Source: a virus. From it: a stretch of DNA of 64,000 nt. Shown here piece by piece: positions 16,886 through 24,656 of this stretch (the stretch's first letter is position 1; every line of letters begins with the position of its first letter). The translations under genes were made by a program, and so were the position numbers. The notes beneath the pieces are model-generated. The model did not search any database. It saw only the letters and a program-made list of their open reading frames with translations, and was not told where the DNA came from. The stretch lies in the IMG/VR virus record IMGVR_UViG_3300027704_000009, positions 62,001-126,000 of that record, one strand, 5' to 3'.

Positions 16886-17605
16886 CTATTTTTTAAGGTT
16901 TCTTTCGCTATACCAACCTACTAAACTATAACGTGGTTTAGGTGCTACAAAACTAACTGGACTAACAAAATGCTTGTTAAACGACGTCTTTGACACATCT
17001 AAGAGCACTAATCTGTTGCCTGCGGGTGCTATTGTAGTGTGTACTTTGTTATGTTCATCTGTTAAACATAGTTGTCCACCCCATTCTGCTCTCCATTCTT
17101 CATTAAAGTAAAACAAAAAAGCAACTTTTCTAGTAGGATCATAATGTGGGGTGATCCAGTTATCGTAACTATAGTAACTAAATGTGGGGAATGTAGTAAA
17201 CAAGTTATCAAACTGTGTAACATTTTCTACCCATTCTTTAAACGTGCTGTCACCTTTAGTATTTCCAACATTGGATGCAAACTCATCTGTATTTTGACAT
17301 TCGAAATAACCATCTCTTCGAATCATTGCTACTCTGTGAAAATAGGAAAACTTATCATTATTAGGATTGCCATGAAGGATTTTCTGCTTTAGCAGTTCTC
17401 CTTCTGCAGGTTTTGTGGAAGGTACAGTTTCATACCAATCACCAACTCCGCCTCTGTAGTCGTATTCGAGTGTAGGTACCGATGCGTAAACTGATGTAAT
17501 GAATTCGTGTGTTAGGATGTTGTCTACGGCTAACCAGCCCTTGTTAGCGAAATGGTCTTTGTATTCTTGTTGTACCCCCGGATCATATATTCCAGGGTTA
17601 AACAT
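16886..17605 (-). CDS. 2OG-Fe(II) oxygenase, prolyl-4-hydroxylase-like
   Basis: 239 residues. The complete facial triad and co-substrate residue are visible: His154-x-Asp156 (TPHYDP), distal His212 (NKHFVSPV) and Arg225 (KPRYSLVGWY). A WGGQLCL strand lies between them, the hallmark layout of the P4H/2OG family. It would hydroxylate a protein or small molecule using 2OG, O2 and Fe(II). Substrate unknown. It directly follows the small membrane gene at 17606. Confidence 0.82.
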   Translation of the reverse strand: MFNPGIYDPGVQQEYKDHFANKGWLAVDNILTHEFITSVYASVPTLEYDYRGGVGDWYETVPSTKPAEGELLKQKILHGNPNNDKFSYFHRVAMIRRDGYFECQNTDEFASNVGNTKGDSTFKEWVENVTQFDNLFTTFPTFSYYSYDNWITPHYDPTRKVAFLFYFNEEWRAEWGGQLCLTDEHNKVHTTIAPAGNRLVLLDVSKTSFNKHFVSPVSFVAPKPRYSLVGWYSERNLKK

Positions 17606-17866
17606 TTATCTTCTTTTCTTTTCTAAACTTGTTAGTCTTTCTTCAATTTTATCTAGTCTAGTAGGCTGTTGTTGAAACCAAGTCCAACCCCAACGGTTTA
17701 CTAGAAAATCTACTGCACTATCGAACTTACTATATAACCAAAGTCCTATTCGTGTACTTTTGAAGTATGTTGAAAATGCTAAACCAACTATTGAACCTGC
17801 GATTGCAGTCCATATCCATAAGCGGTTTCCAAACATATCGCCAATCATTGTTGTAATATAATCCAT
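17606..17866 (-). CDS. Small membrane protein, holin-like
   Basis: 86 residues. One or two membrane segments (about 14-34, WIWTAIAGSIVGLAFSTYF), then an amphipathic middle and a basic C-terminal coiled coil (LDKIEERLTSLEKKRR). It could be a holin or antiholin given the lysis genes just upstream. AAAGGAT ribosome-binding site, late box 25 bases upstream. Confidence 0.5.
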   Translation of the reverse strand: MDYITTMIGDMFGNRLWIWTAIAGSIVGLAFSTYFKSTRIGLWLYSKFDSAVDFLVNRWGWTWFQQQPTRLDKIEERLTSLEKKRR

Positions 17867-17890
17867 GTTGTATCCTTTATTTGTTAATAT

Positions 17891-17898
17891 TATTTATT
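17891..17898 (-). promoter_or_regulatory. T4-type late promoter box (AATAAATA)
   Basis: AATAAATAA on the minus strand, 24 bases before the ATG at 17866. Confidence 0.5.
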
Positions 17899-18109
17899 AA
17901 AATGGACAAGACAGGATTGCTTTAGGATTAACACTAATAGTTGCATCACCTATTTCTGCAACATCTCCTTTTTTCGATGTTGTAGTTTCCGTACCATCTT
18001 CTGATGTTTCAACTTTAATCTCAGGAGTAGGGTCTAGTTTGCATTTTTTGTAGTTTACTGTACAACTGCTCATTAACATGGCTAATGCTATACACCACAT
18101 AAGTCTCAT
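17897..18109 (-). CDS. Small lipoprotein
   Basis: 70 residues. A short hydrophobic signal ends in a lipobox (MLMSSC, lipidated Cys16 expected). The mature part is hydrophilic with acidic Thr/Glu/Asp repeats. TAATG start/stop overlap with the preceding gene. It is in the lysis block, so it may be an accessory spanin or an envelope-protecting lipoprotein. Confidence 0.55.
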   Translation of the reverse strand: MRLMWCIALAMLMSSCTVNYKKCKLDPTPEIKVETSEDGTETTTSKKGDVAEIGDATISVNPKAILSCPF

Positions 18110-18297
18110 TACTTCGATCGAACTGAATCTATAAAACTATATACTCTACCAAATTGTTTATCAATACTGAATAAATCTTGTTGAATCATAGATACTAAAA
18201 GTTGTAATTCTATTAATGTAACTAATGTCCATGTTGCCAATCCCATTAGGATTGTACCTAGTAAGCCTATTAACATTGTATTAGTTTTTCTACTCAT
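18109..18297 (-). CDS. Small membrane protein
   Basis: 62 residues with a single membrane helix (about 8-30, LIGLLGTILMGLATWTLVTL) and a hydrophilic C-terminus. TAATG overlaps on both sides place it in the lysis operon between two lipoprotein genes. Function unknown. Confidence 0.5.
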   Translation of the reverse strand: MSRKTNTMLIGLLGTILMGLATWTLVTLIELQLLVSMIQQDLFSIDKQFGRVYSFIDSVRSK

Positions 18298-18683
18298 TAT
18301 TCCTTTTTGTTAGATTCTTCAGACTCGTAATACTTTTTATACTGTTTTATGATTGCGTCTTGTTTAATCATATAGGCTCTAATTTGTGCAAAGTTTTTAG
18401 ACAGTGCTTCGTAGCCTTCGTCAGTTAATCCGAATATAACTTGATCTGTATTCTCTTTTTCTAGTTTAGCAAATACTTCCTCTGCATTTTCACTATTAAT
18501 GATTATCCAACTTATATCATCTAATTGTGCTTGAGCAGGTGCTTCTAGATTAAGAGGTTGTCGCTTCTCTTCTACCTTAAATATTTCCAACTGTTTAACT
18601 GCTGATGAGCAACTAGTAAGGAACGTAATTAGGATTAGCGAGACTAGGACATTCACTATTGATTTGTGACTTCTTAGTAGCAT
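18297..18683 (-). CDS. Outer-membrane spanin-like lipoprotein (Rz1-type)
   Basis: 128 residues. Signal peptide with lipobox FLTSC (lipidated Cys about 25), then a periplasmic domain ending in a Tyr/Lys-rich coiled coil (IIKQYKKYYE). The start lies 71 bases inside the 3' end of the inner-membrane spanin gene in another frame, the classic overlapping Rz/Rz1 layout. GGAGAAAGAG precedes the ATG. It would pair with the inner spanin to fuse inner and outer membranes at lysis. Longer than lambda Rz1, like other T4-like marine phage versions. Confidence 0.72.
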   Translation of the reverse strand: MLLRSHKSIVNVLVSLILITFLTSCSSAVKQLEIFKVEEKRQPLNLEAPAQAQLDDISWIIINSENAEEVFAKLEKENTDQVIFGLTDEGYEALSKNFAQIRAYMIKQDAIIKQYKKYYESEESNKKE

Positions 18684-19098
18684 TGATCTCTTTCTCCGTT
18701 AAGGCACTACCCATTGCTATTTCAAAACAACGTTTGCTATTAGCAGTTCCTCGATTGATTATTTTCTCTATTGCTTTTGATTTCTTAACAGCAAGGTCGC
18801 CTAAATCTCTTGCTTCACCTTTGCCGTTAATTTTATTAAATTTTTGATCCAATGCAGTTAGTTCTGAATTTAGTACTTGTACCATACTTCTTAACTGTTC
18901 ATTGGCTTTATTAATGGAATTAAAATCTGCTTTCATTTGTCCAATGACTGCTTGTTGACTGTTTACACTGTCTTCCAATTTCACATTGTTGGCTTCACTT
19001 ACTGCCAAGTCTGCTTTAAGTCCTTTGACATACAAAAACCCGCCACCTGCTCCTGCAAGTACGAGTAAGAGTAGTCCGATTTTTAATCCACTAAACAT
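18613..19098 (-). CDS. Inner-membrane spanin (Rz-like)
   Basis: 161 residues. N-terminal signal anchor (about 5-25, IGLLLLVLAGAGGGFLYV), then a long coiled coil (about 30-110) and a C-terminal part with two cysteines. The type II membrane topology and periplasmic coiled coil match i-spanins. It lies between the endolysin gene and the overlapping Rz1-like lipoprotein. Confidence 0.75.
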   Translation of the reverse strand: MFSGLKIGLLLLVLAGAGGGFLYVKGLKADLAVSEANNVKLEDSVNSQQAVIGQMKADFNSINKANEQLRSMVQVLNSELTALDQKFNKINGKGEARDLGDLAVKKSKAIEKIINRGTANSKRCFEIAMGSALTEKEINATKKSQINSECPSLANPNYVPY

Positions 19099-19102
19099 AA
19101 AT

Positions 19103-19612
19103 TTATACTAGGCTTTTAGCCAAGTCCGTTGTTTCGTTTACACGTCTTGTCCAACCTCTTCCAAATGTTGCAAAGGTACTTAACTTTTCGTAGTAACTTT
19201 GACGTGCTTCTTGGAAGTTGATAATTGTGTCTATTAGTCCGTGCTTGTCTACATACTCGTCAACACATTTAAGTGTGTTAGGACCAATGCCACCATCGGC
19301 TACTGTTCCAATCATAGTTTGTAGATATTTTGCACTACGTCCAGGACCTGCATTAACACCAAAGTCGAATACACATAAGTCTAATCCACTTGGTAAGTCA
19401 TCACCTTTAACTTTGTCCCAGTAATTCTTTTTATAAATTGGAGCAACATCTTCGACTAATAAGTCTTTCATGTCTTTGCTTCCGCCCCATTCTACATAAA
19501 CTCTTTTAGTAACACCCAAGTTAGTTTCCCCGCCTGGATCTTTAGGATGGTTTACATATCCACCTTCATGATGAAGTATAGTTTCTAAACATTTTTGATA
19601 ATTGGTTTGCAT
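19103..19612 (-). CDS. Endolysin, GH108 N-acetylmuramidase
   Basis: 169 residues, normal for the family. The signature HHEGGYVNHPKDPGGETNLG holds the expected catalytic Glu16, followed by the peptidoglycan-binding C-terminal region (GIGPNT...). It cleaves the MurNAc-GlcNAc bond of peptidoglycan. No signal peptide, so it depends on a holin. First gene of the lysis run, followed by the two spanins. Confidence 0.88.
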   Translation of the reverse strand: MQTNYQKCLETILHHEGGYVNHPKDPGGETNLGVTKRVYVEWGGSKDMKDLLVEDVAPIYKKNYWDKVKGDDLPSGLDLCVFDFGVNAGPGRSAKYLQTMIGTVADGGIGPNTLKCVDEYVDKHGLIDTIINFQEARQSYYEKLSTFATFGRGWTRRVNETTDLAKSLV

Positions 19613-19629
19613 CTGGTTTTGCCTCTATT

Positions 19630-20205
19630 TTATTGTTTGGCAATACTCTGTATGAATGAGATATCTTTATCTTCAGGCGCTTTTGCGTATCGCTTACTTG
19701 GATCCAGTCCTGCCTGCATCATCATATTATCGAGTTCTTGCTCTTGCATTAATCTGTCCCTATATGCTTTTGGACTTTTAGGGATAATTTTTAAATTCTC
19801 TTCAGTAACTTCTAAAGGGTAATCGTTTTTGTAGTATGAAAACGTCCAATCCATTTTAGTTGTTAAATGATCTAAGTCGCTTAACAATTCTAATAATCTA
19901 TCTGTTACCGTAGTTCTACGATTGAATTCAACAAATACTGTAACTTTACCTTTTTCATCTGTTGCAGGACTTTCATTGGCATCTAGTACCCATTCGTATC
20001 CTGACTCAATAAAGTCTACTAAATCTTTTGCCGCTTCTTTGTGCATGGCTTTTAAACCGACCACAACGATTTGATCGTCGTCGCCCATCTTACTTTTGTA
20101 TCTGTCAATAGAGATATTAGGATCTATTAAGTCGTACAAGTCGCCTTTGCGAAGACCTTCGTTTAGTTGTTTATTCTGCTTCGGTGTTGTCATCAGTTGT
20201 TCCAT
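19630..20205 (-). CDS. Hypothetical conserved protein
   Basis: 191 residues from the ATG at 20205; an internal ATG at 20193 is an alternative. Mixed alpha/beta with a VVVGLKAMHKEAAKDLVDFI segment and an acidic C-terminus. No motif recognised. It overlaps the C-terminus of the preceding gene by about 35 bases. Possibly a tail or DNA-packaging component by position, but unproven. Confidence 0.5.
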   Translation of the reverse strand: MEQLMTTPKQNKQLNEGLRKGDLYDLIDPNISIDRYKSKMGDDDQIVVVGLKAMHKEAAKDLVDFIESGYEWVLDANESPATDEKGKVTVFVEFNRRTTVTDRLLELLSDLDHLTTKMDWTFSYYKNDYPLEVTEENLKIIPKSPKAYRDRLMQEQELDNMMMQAGLDPSKRYAKAPEDKDISFIQSIAKQ

Positions 20206-20626
20206 CAAAGTCTAAATCTTGTTGATATGCAGTGTTGATATCATCTAGATCAATTTTCTCACCTTCTAGTTCCATAGTACCACGATAAATGTCAGACATG
20301 ATTGTTTTTGGCATTCTAATTTCAACTAACCAAATAGGATCAGATTTCATTTTAGGATACCTGCCGCCTGGGGCCATATCTTCTGGTGCTTTAATAGTGA
20401 CTGGACTTTCTAGAATATCTTTTTTGTAACGTACTTTAATATTATAGTCTAGGAGTCTTTTTGCTCCTTGGGGCTCAGGCATCATCTTATGAGGCCACAT
20501 GAATGTACAAGTTACCCAGTGTTTATCAACCTTAGGACCCTCTACTAATTCGCCCTTCAACCAGTTTTCGTAGGCATATAAATGAACACTGTCTAAGACA
20601 CGTTCAAAGTCTACTAATGTTGTCAT
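20171..20626 (-). CDS. Hypothetical protein
   Basis: 151 residues from the ATG at 20626, preceded by GAGAG 5 bases upstream. A 57-base longer frame from an ATG at 20683 is possible but has weaker ribosome-binding support. Central part has KHWVTCTFMWPHKMMPEPQG and beta-strand-like stretches; acidic C-terminal tail. No family recognised. A late box lies at 20715-20722. Confidence 0.5.
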   Translation of the reverse strand: MTTLVDFERVLDSVHLYAYENWLKGELVEGPKVDKHWVTCTFMWPHKMMPEPQGAKRLLDYNIKVRYKKDILESPVTIKAPEDMAPGGRYPKMKSDPIWLVEIRMPKTIMSDIYRGTMELEGEKIDLDDINTAYQQDLDFDGTTDDNTEAE

Positions 20627-20714
20627 AAAACTCTCTGCTTGATAGAGCTTATTGACGTTTGTTACAATATTGTTTGATTTCATGTGTTACTTACCGTCTT
20701 TTCGTTACTCAAAG

Positions 20715-20722
20715 TATTTATC
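20715..20722 (-). promoter_or_regulatory. T4-type late promoter box (GATAAATA)
   Basis: GATAAATAC on the minus strand, facing the 20626 gene and the lysis block. Confidence 0.55.
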
Positions 20723-20784
20723 CTTTTCATTGGGCCTTATGTATTATTGGTTATTGTTGGATCTACAGTGTTAAATATTATTAA

Positions 20785-20806
20785 GTATACAACATAATTT
20801 GTATAC
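20785..20806. repeat. Perfect inverted repeat in the phoH leader
   Basis: GTATACAA, a 6-base spacer, then TTGTATAC. It lies 17 bases before the AGGAGG of phoH in the divergent 20.63-20.83 kb intergenic region. It could be an operator or an mRNA hairpin. Confidence 0.5.
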
Positions 20807-20832
20807 CCTAACAGAAACTCAGGAGGTTCAAA

Positions 20833-21558
20833 TTGGGCAAACGTAGACGCAATAAAGAAGAATATATGTATATCTCACAAGATACCAACGATCAAAACCA
20901 ACGACATAAGAAAAATGTTACTATTATTCCTAGAAGTAGAACGCAAGAATCTTATGTAGATGCTTTACTCACGTCAAACAAGAGTATTGTATTTGCATCA
21001 GGTCCAGCAGGCACAGGTAAAACTATGATTGCTATGCTTTCGGCTATTAAACATTATAAACAAGGTACAATAGATAAGATTATTATGACACGTCCGGCGG
21101 TCGGTGTTGACGACGAGAGACATGGATTTTTGCCAGGCGATCTCAATCAAAAAATGGAACCGTGGACTCGTCCATTGTTCGATGTTTTACATGAATATTA
21201 CTCCCCTAAAGAAACAGCCAAGATGCTAGAAGAACAAATCATCGAAATATCACCCCTAGCATTCATGCGTGGTCGCACATTTAAAAATGCATATATCGTC
21301 GCTGACGAAATGCAAAATGCAACGCCAAATCAGATGAAGATGCTATTGACCCGTATAGGCGAAGGAAGTAAAATTGTAGTAACCGGAGATGTTAAGCAAG
21401 CCGATCGAAAGAACAAGGATAACGGACTTTTAAACTTTATGCAACTTGTACAAACGAGAGATTCAAATCATATCGAATGTGTACAGTTTTCGCATAGTGA
21501 CATAGAACGTCATCCAGCAGTTGCCGAAGTGTTAGAAATATATGGTGATGATGATTAA
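20833..21558 (+). CDS. phoH: PhoH-like ATPase
   Basis: 241 residues. Walker A GPAGTGKT at 57-64, then MTRPAVG at 85-91, Walker B IVADEMQN at 155-162 and VTGDVKQ at 183-189, the standard order in PhoH proteins. The start is TTG at 20833, chosen because a strong AGGAGG lies 6 bases upstream and no ATG fits. PhoH is a common marker of marine phages. Its exact role (RNA metabolism or phosphate stress) is unsettled. It is one of few plus-strand genes and ends at a hairpin shared with the convergent HAD gene. Confidence 0.9.
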   Translation: MGKRRRNKEEYMYISQDTNDQNQRHKKNVTIIPRSRTQESYVDALLTSNKSIVFASGPAGTGKTMIAMLSAIKHYKQGTIDKIIMTRPAVGVDDERHGFLPGDLNQKMEPWTRPLFDVLHEYYSPKETAKMLEEQIIEISPLAFMRGRTFKNAYIVADEMQNATPNQMKMLLTRIGEGSKIVVTGDVKQADRKNKDNGLLNFMQLVQTRDSNHIECVQFSHSDIERHPAVAEVLEIYGDDD

Positions 21559-21575
21559 AAAATAACTTATTAATT

Positions 21576-21605
21576 AAGGTGCAGTGTTCCGGACACTGCA
21601 ACCTT
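21576..21605. terminator. Bidirectional terminator-like hairpin between phoH and the HAD gene
   Basis: AAGGT-GCAGTG and CACTGC-A-ACCTT form an 11-pair interrupted stem around TTCCGGA. It lies between two convergent genes; flanking T runs are modest. Confidence 0.55.
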
Positions 21606-21606
21606 A

Positions 21607-22188
21607 TTAGGCTGTAACTGTGTTATAAATCTGTTCCCAATCTTTAACGATAGGGTAATTGTAGTCACCGTTCATATTATGACCATGCTCTACAAGTAAT
21701 GGTTTAAGTCCTGCTTTGGCGCCTGCTTCGGCGTTCTCAGGTTTGTCTTCAATCCACCACATCTTAGAATTCTTGTAAACAGACAATGCTTCGTCTTTGT
21801 CGTCTCCAGTTCCTAAACAAACTAATTTAGTAAATACTCCTTTACCAAATAACTTGTCTAAGTTCTTTTGCCTTAAACGTTGTGCATACTTGTCATTACT
21901 TAAAGAAGTAATACAATGGAATTCCCATCCTTCGTCTGCTAGTTTAGTAACGTACTGTACTGCATCACGTAGAGCAGGCAAAAACCCAATAGTTGCACTT
22001 TCATTAAATTGCTTAATTAGTGTCTTAACCTGAGTCTTTGGAATACCGTATCGTTCAGCCATATCGTATTTGAACTGATATCCTTTAGTAGTTTTAAATC
22101 CGTGATTTTCCATCCAACAATTGAATGCAAACTCCCAATTAAGAAGCACACCATCCGCATCTGTTAATATAATTTTTTTCAACTTCAT
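21607..22188 (-). CDS. HAD-superfamily phosphatase (5' nucleotidase-like)
   Basis: 193 residues. N-terminal LTDADGVLLNWE gives the nucleophile Asp9 and the acid/base Asp11. Further motifs are ITSLSND (Ser of motif II, about 112-118) and WWIEDKPENAEAG (motif IV acidic residues). It resembles deoxyribonucleotidase or phosphoglycolate-type HAD enzymes; substrate unknown. Driven by the early promoter at 22219-22246. Confidence 0.7.
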   Translation of the reverse strand: MKLKKIILTDADGVLLNWEFAFNCWMENHGFKTTKGYQFKYDMAERYGIPKTQVKTLIKQFNESATIGFLPALRDAVQYVTKLADEGWEFHCITSLSNDKYAQRLRQKNLDKLFGKGVFTKLVCLGTGDDKDEALSVYKNSKMWWIEDKPENAEAGAKAGLKPLLVEHGHNMNGDYNYPIVKDWEQIYNTVTA

Positions 22189-22218
22189 TCTTTCCTTATT
22201 AATTTAACTTACTATACA

Positions 22219-22246
22219 AGTATAACACATTACGCCGACTTGTCAA
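22219..22246 (-). promoter_or_regulatory. Early sigma70-type promoter (TTGACA-16-TATACT)
   Basis: -35 at 22241-22246, -10 at 22219-22224, minus strand, followed by a degenerate AAGTTAAAT leader and AAGGA. It overlaps the 3' end of the small gene 22230-22397. Confidence 0.7.
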
Positions 22247-22397
22247 CCTTTTTCTTTGGTCGTCCTTTCCAACGATTTATCTTTGTTATATCCTCTGTAC
22301 GTTCGCCTGCAGGGCATTGCGTAATCTTATTGCCCTTTGCTAACCATAGTTTTACTTGTTCGTTATAATTAACTATTTCTTCTTCAGTCATTGCCAT
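22230..22397 (-). CDS. Small basic hypothetical protein
   Basis: 55 residues, acidic start then GNKITQCPAGERTEDITKI and a basic tail (GRPKKK). AAAGGA ribosome-binding site. Similar short proteins with an IT.CP.GERTE core are, from memory, found in other T4-like phages. Function unknown. Its 3' end contains the promoter of the next gene. Confidence 0.55.
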   Translation of the reverse strand: MAMTEEEIVNYNEQVKLWLAKGNKITQCPAGERTEDITKINRWKGRPKKKVDKSA

Positions 22398-22422
22398 ATA
22401 TGTATTCCTTTCAATGAGTGTA

Positions 22423-22462
22423 TAAAAAATGAACCTCCCAGAGACGGTACCACTCTGAGAGG
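22423..22462 (-). terminator. Intrinsic terminator
   Basis: On the minus strand CCTCTCAGAG and CTCTGGGAGG form a 10-base-pair stem with one mismatch, followed by TTCATTTTTT. It closes the operon 22703-22500. Confidence 0.6.
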
Positions 22463-22499
22463 CTCGGCGTAAGTTAAGAAGGAGATCGTACCGTAAACT

Positions 22500-22703
22500 T
22501 TATGAATCTAATTTAATAGTGTTAGCAGATGCAATGATCTCATATCGTCCTTTAACACCAATTTGTGCATCTAAGATAGTTTTCACTTTCTCTAGCATTG
22601 CACACGCCAGCATAAGGGCATCTTCGTGATTTGTTAGACTCATTATTGTTTCATCAATAGGCTCGCAAAGTTCCATCATGCGTTCTTGTACATTATCTGT
22701 CAT
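22500..22703 (-). CDS. Hypothetical small protein
   Basis: 67 residues, helical, with no recognised motif. Its ATG overlaps the stop of the preceding gene by 4 bases (ATGA), so the two are translated together. A terminator follows. Confidence 0.5.
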   Translation of the reverse strand: MTDNVQERMMELCEPIDETIMSLTNHEDALMLACAMLEKVKTILDAQIGVKGRYEIIASANTIKLDS

Positions 22704-23431
22704 TTGCTTTCCTCTACTAATTTAACATAATTTAATTGAGTTTCGTTAATACCTTGATACCAACGACTACTCATTTGCTTTTTAACCTTTGCAGTGATAT
22801 TAACAGTTTTACCTACTGCATCTAAAAAGTCTTTTTGGCTCCAAAACGTAACTAGTTCATCATTGTCTGTTATTGCAACATAAATGAAACTACTGTAGTT
22901 AGAACTATAAACACCTGTTTGTAGTTCAATGTTTAGGTTAACCTTATGACCAGGCTTAGAAATATATTCGCTGTCTTCACAACGTTGTGTAATTCTAAGT
23001 TCTAAATTCTCTTTCTTAACATTACGGATATAAGTTTGTGGCATATATGCAACTAAACCAAAATCAAAATGTTGAAGTTCTCCTTTTTCAAAGGTCATAT
23101 AGATACTACTGTCAAAGCCGTTGATTTCTCCGGAAAGAACTCCCATTGCAAGAGATTCTAACCATTCAACTGCTTCAGATGTATTCTTTTCGTCTGCTTC
23201 GGTAATACGAAGTTTCTTTTCGTTCTTCTTTAAATGATTAATTACACCAAGTTCCATACCTTGCTCATTGCCAGTTAGGAATCGCATAATTTGTTTGTTT
23301 GCAACTGAATACTTTATAGTATCGTTTGCAGTCATAGATGATGTAGTGTGCTTATTATAAGACTTATTAAAACGTTGAGCCACAAATGCTAGTGTTAATA
23401 CTTTGGTAAATGTAAAAGTTTCTTTTTTCAT
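22700..23431 (-). CDS. Hypothetical protein with possible OB-like C-terminus
   Basis: 243 residues. The C-terminal 75 residues alternate hydrophobic strands and aromatics (SFIYVAITDNDELVTFWSQ, then GKTVNITAKVKKQM), which resembles an OB-type nucleic-acid-binding fold. The first half is Lys/Glu-rich and unrecognised. First gene behind the early promoter at 23463-23491. A role in DNA or RNA binding is inference. Confidence 0.5.
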   Translation of the reverse strand: MKKETFTFTKVLTLAFVAQRFNKSYNKHTTSSMTANDTIKYSVANKQIMRFLTGNEQGMELGVINHLKKNEKKLRITEADEKNTSEAVEWLESLAMGVLSGEINGFDSSIYMTFEKGELQHFDFGLVAYMPQTYIRNVKKENLELRITQRCEDSEYISKPGHKVNLNIELQTGVYSSNYSSFIYVAITDNDELVTFWSQKDFLDAVGKTVNITAKVKKQMSSRWYQGINETQLNYVKLVEESK

Positions 23432-23462
23432 TTTGTATTCTCTCTATTTTTTAACTACGTTT

Positions 23463-23491
23463 ATAATACAACAAATTAAAGGCTTTGTCAA
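23463..23491 (-). promoter_or_regulatory. Early sigma70-type promoter (TTGACA-17-TATTAT)
   Basis: -35 at 23486-23491, -10 at 23463-23468, minus strand. A degraded AGTTAAAAAA leader and GAGAG follow. Confidence 0.7.
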
Positions 23492-23495
23492 CCTT

Positions 23496-23618
23496 TTAAT
23501 TATAACTATATTTCTTAATTTTAGCAATATCGGTTTGTGTTAATCCGTGGTTGGTAATTAATTTCTGTTCAGCAGACTTATCGCCTAATAACATTTTCTT
23601 AATTAAAAGTTTTATCAT
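23496..23618 (-). CDS. Very small hypothetical protein
   Basis: 40 residues, Lys-rich helix (MIKLLIKKMLLGDKSAEQKL) then GLTQTDIAKIKKY. AGGAAG lies 9 bases before the ATG, within the stop region of the gene upstream. Real by context, function unknown. Confidence 0.45.
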   Translation of the reverse strand: MIKLLIKKMLLGDKSAEQKLITNHGLTQTDIAKIKKYSYN

Positions 23619-23621
23619 ATT

Positions 23622-24056
23622 CTAACTTCCTGTAACTAGTTGTAGTGTTCCATCTTCTTGCATTACAAGATCTTCGACAAAGTAGTGCCAATCATTTAAT
23701 GCTAACTTGGCTTGTTGAAAGCAGTTTTCAGCGGCTTTCCAAAGTTCACCTACTGTACCATCTTTAGTAACGGCAGTGAATGTTTGATAGGTAGTAGTTT
23801 GAAAATCATCAGACATATCTTTGATTACTTTGTATGTAACAATAAAAGGCTTATCGATAAATATTTTTTGATCCAATTGAAGAATACCACTATCTAAACT
23901 CCAAACGGTATCATAGTTTAATGAAGTTTTAAGATCATCATAATGTTCATGTTCTAGTTCAAATTGCGAAACATCTTCGAATTTTAAGGATTCGATATCA
24001 CCAAATTCATCATTAAACTTGTATTCTGGTGTTTTTTTAACTGTATCTGTAAACAT
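23622..24056 (-). CDS. Hypothetical early protein
   Basis: 144 residues, acidic N-terminal half then a Thr-rich beta segment and an aromatic C-terminus. No motif recognised. Driven by the early promoter-leader unit at 24087-24114 with CAGGAG before the ATG. Confidence 0.5.
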   Translation of the reverse strand: MFTDTVKKTPEYKFNDEFGDIESLKFEDVSQFELEHEHYDDLKTSLNYDTVWSLDSGILQLDQKIFIDKPFIVTYKVIKDMSDDFQTTTYQTFTAVTKDGTVGELWKAAENCFQQAKLALNDWHYFVEDLVMQEDGTLQLVTGS

Positions 24057-24086
24057 TAGTATCTCCTGTTGTTTAACTTATACTTT

Positions 24087-24114
24087 ATAATAGCACATCT
24101 ACAGTACTTGTCAA
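24087..24114 (-). promoter_or_regulatory. Early promoter-leader unit (TTGACA-16-TATTAT)
   Basis: -35 at 24109-24114, -10 at 24087-24092, minus strand. The transcript begins with the repeated leader TATAAGTTAAACAACAGGAG. Confidence 0.75.
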
Positions 24115-24118
24115 CCTT

Positions 24119-24304
24119 TTATTTGCTATTATATGGAATAAATTTACGATAACTTTTGGACCATTGTTTCATAGGCTTTGAGAAGATAATCTCTTTAGTA
24201 GTGCCTTGTTTGATATAACCTACACACCAATTTACATCGTTGATGATATATGTATGATTCTGAACAGGTGAATCCCAAACTGTAACTTCTGTTAAGTACT
24301 TCAT
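24119..24304 (-). CDS. Hypothetical small protein
   Basis: 61 residues, Trp/Lys-rich with a short beta-like N-terminus and basic C-terminus. No motif recognised. It lies one base after the stop of 24306-24593 in the same early transcript. Confidence 0.45.
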   Translation of the reverse strand: MKYLTEVTVWDSPVQNHTYIINDVNWCVGYIKQGTTKEIIFSKPMKQWSKSYRKFIPYNSK

Positions 24305-24305
24305 A

Positions 24306-24593
24306 TTAGTTCCCGTAAATTACATAAGTCTTGTTCTTCGTCAAGTTCCACTTCTCTAATACAGGAAGACCAAACTCATCTTCGTCTACGCAAACATATG
24401 CAACTGTCTTCTTTACAATAGCATAACGATAACCTGAGTCGCCGCCAATCTGTCCACTGCCTACCCATACTTTGTGTGGATAGTCTTCGCATAATGCCAT
24501 ACTATCATCATTAAGTGAGTATTCGAAATAGTTACCGTGATCCTTTTCAGTAAAACATCCTATTGGATCTTTAGTGTAAGTGTAGTATCCCAT
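24306..24593 (-). CDS. Hypothetical early protein
   Basis: 95 residues, aromatic and Asp-rich, no motif recognised. The ATG at 24593 is chosen over an in-frame TTG six bases upstream because CGGAG lies at the right distance. Confidence 0.5.
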   Translation of the reverse strand: MGYYTYTKDPIGCFTEKDHGNYFEYSLNDDSMALCEDYPHKVWVGSGQIGGDSGYRYAIVKKTVAYVCVDEDEFGLPVLEKWNLTKNKTYVIYGN

Positions 24594-24623
24594 GAGCAAC
24601 TCCGTTGTTTAACTTATACTACA

Positions 24624-24651
24624 AGTATAACACAACTAGCCATGTTGTCAA
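24624..24651 (-). promoter_or_regulatory. Early promoter-leader unit (TTGACA-16-TATACT)
   Basis: -35 at 24646-24651, -10 at 24624-24629, minus strand, followed by TATAAGTTAAACAACGGAG. Confidence 0.75.
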
Positions 24652-24656
24652 CCGGT

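Noticed and set aside
18613-18683. Possible frameshift joining the two spanin genes
   Set aside because: Each frame has its own start signal and membrane targeting sequence; overlap is the normal Rz/Rz1 design.
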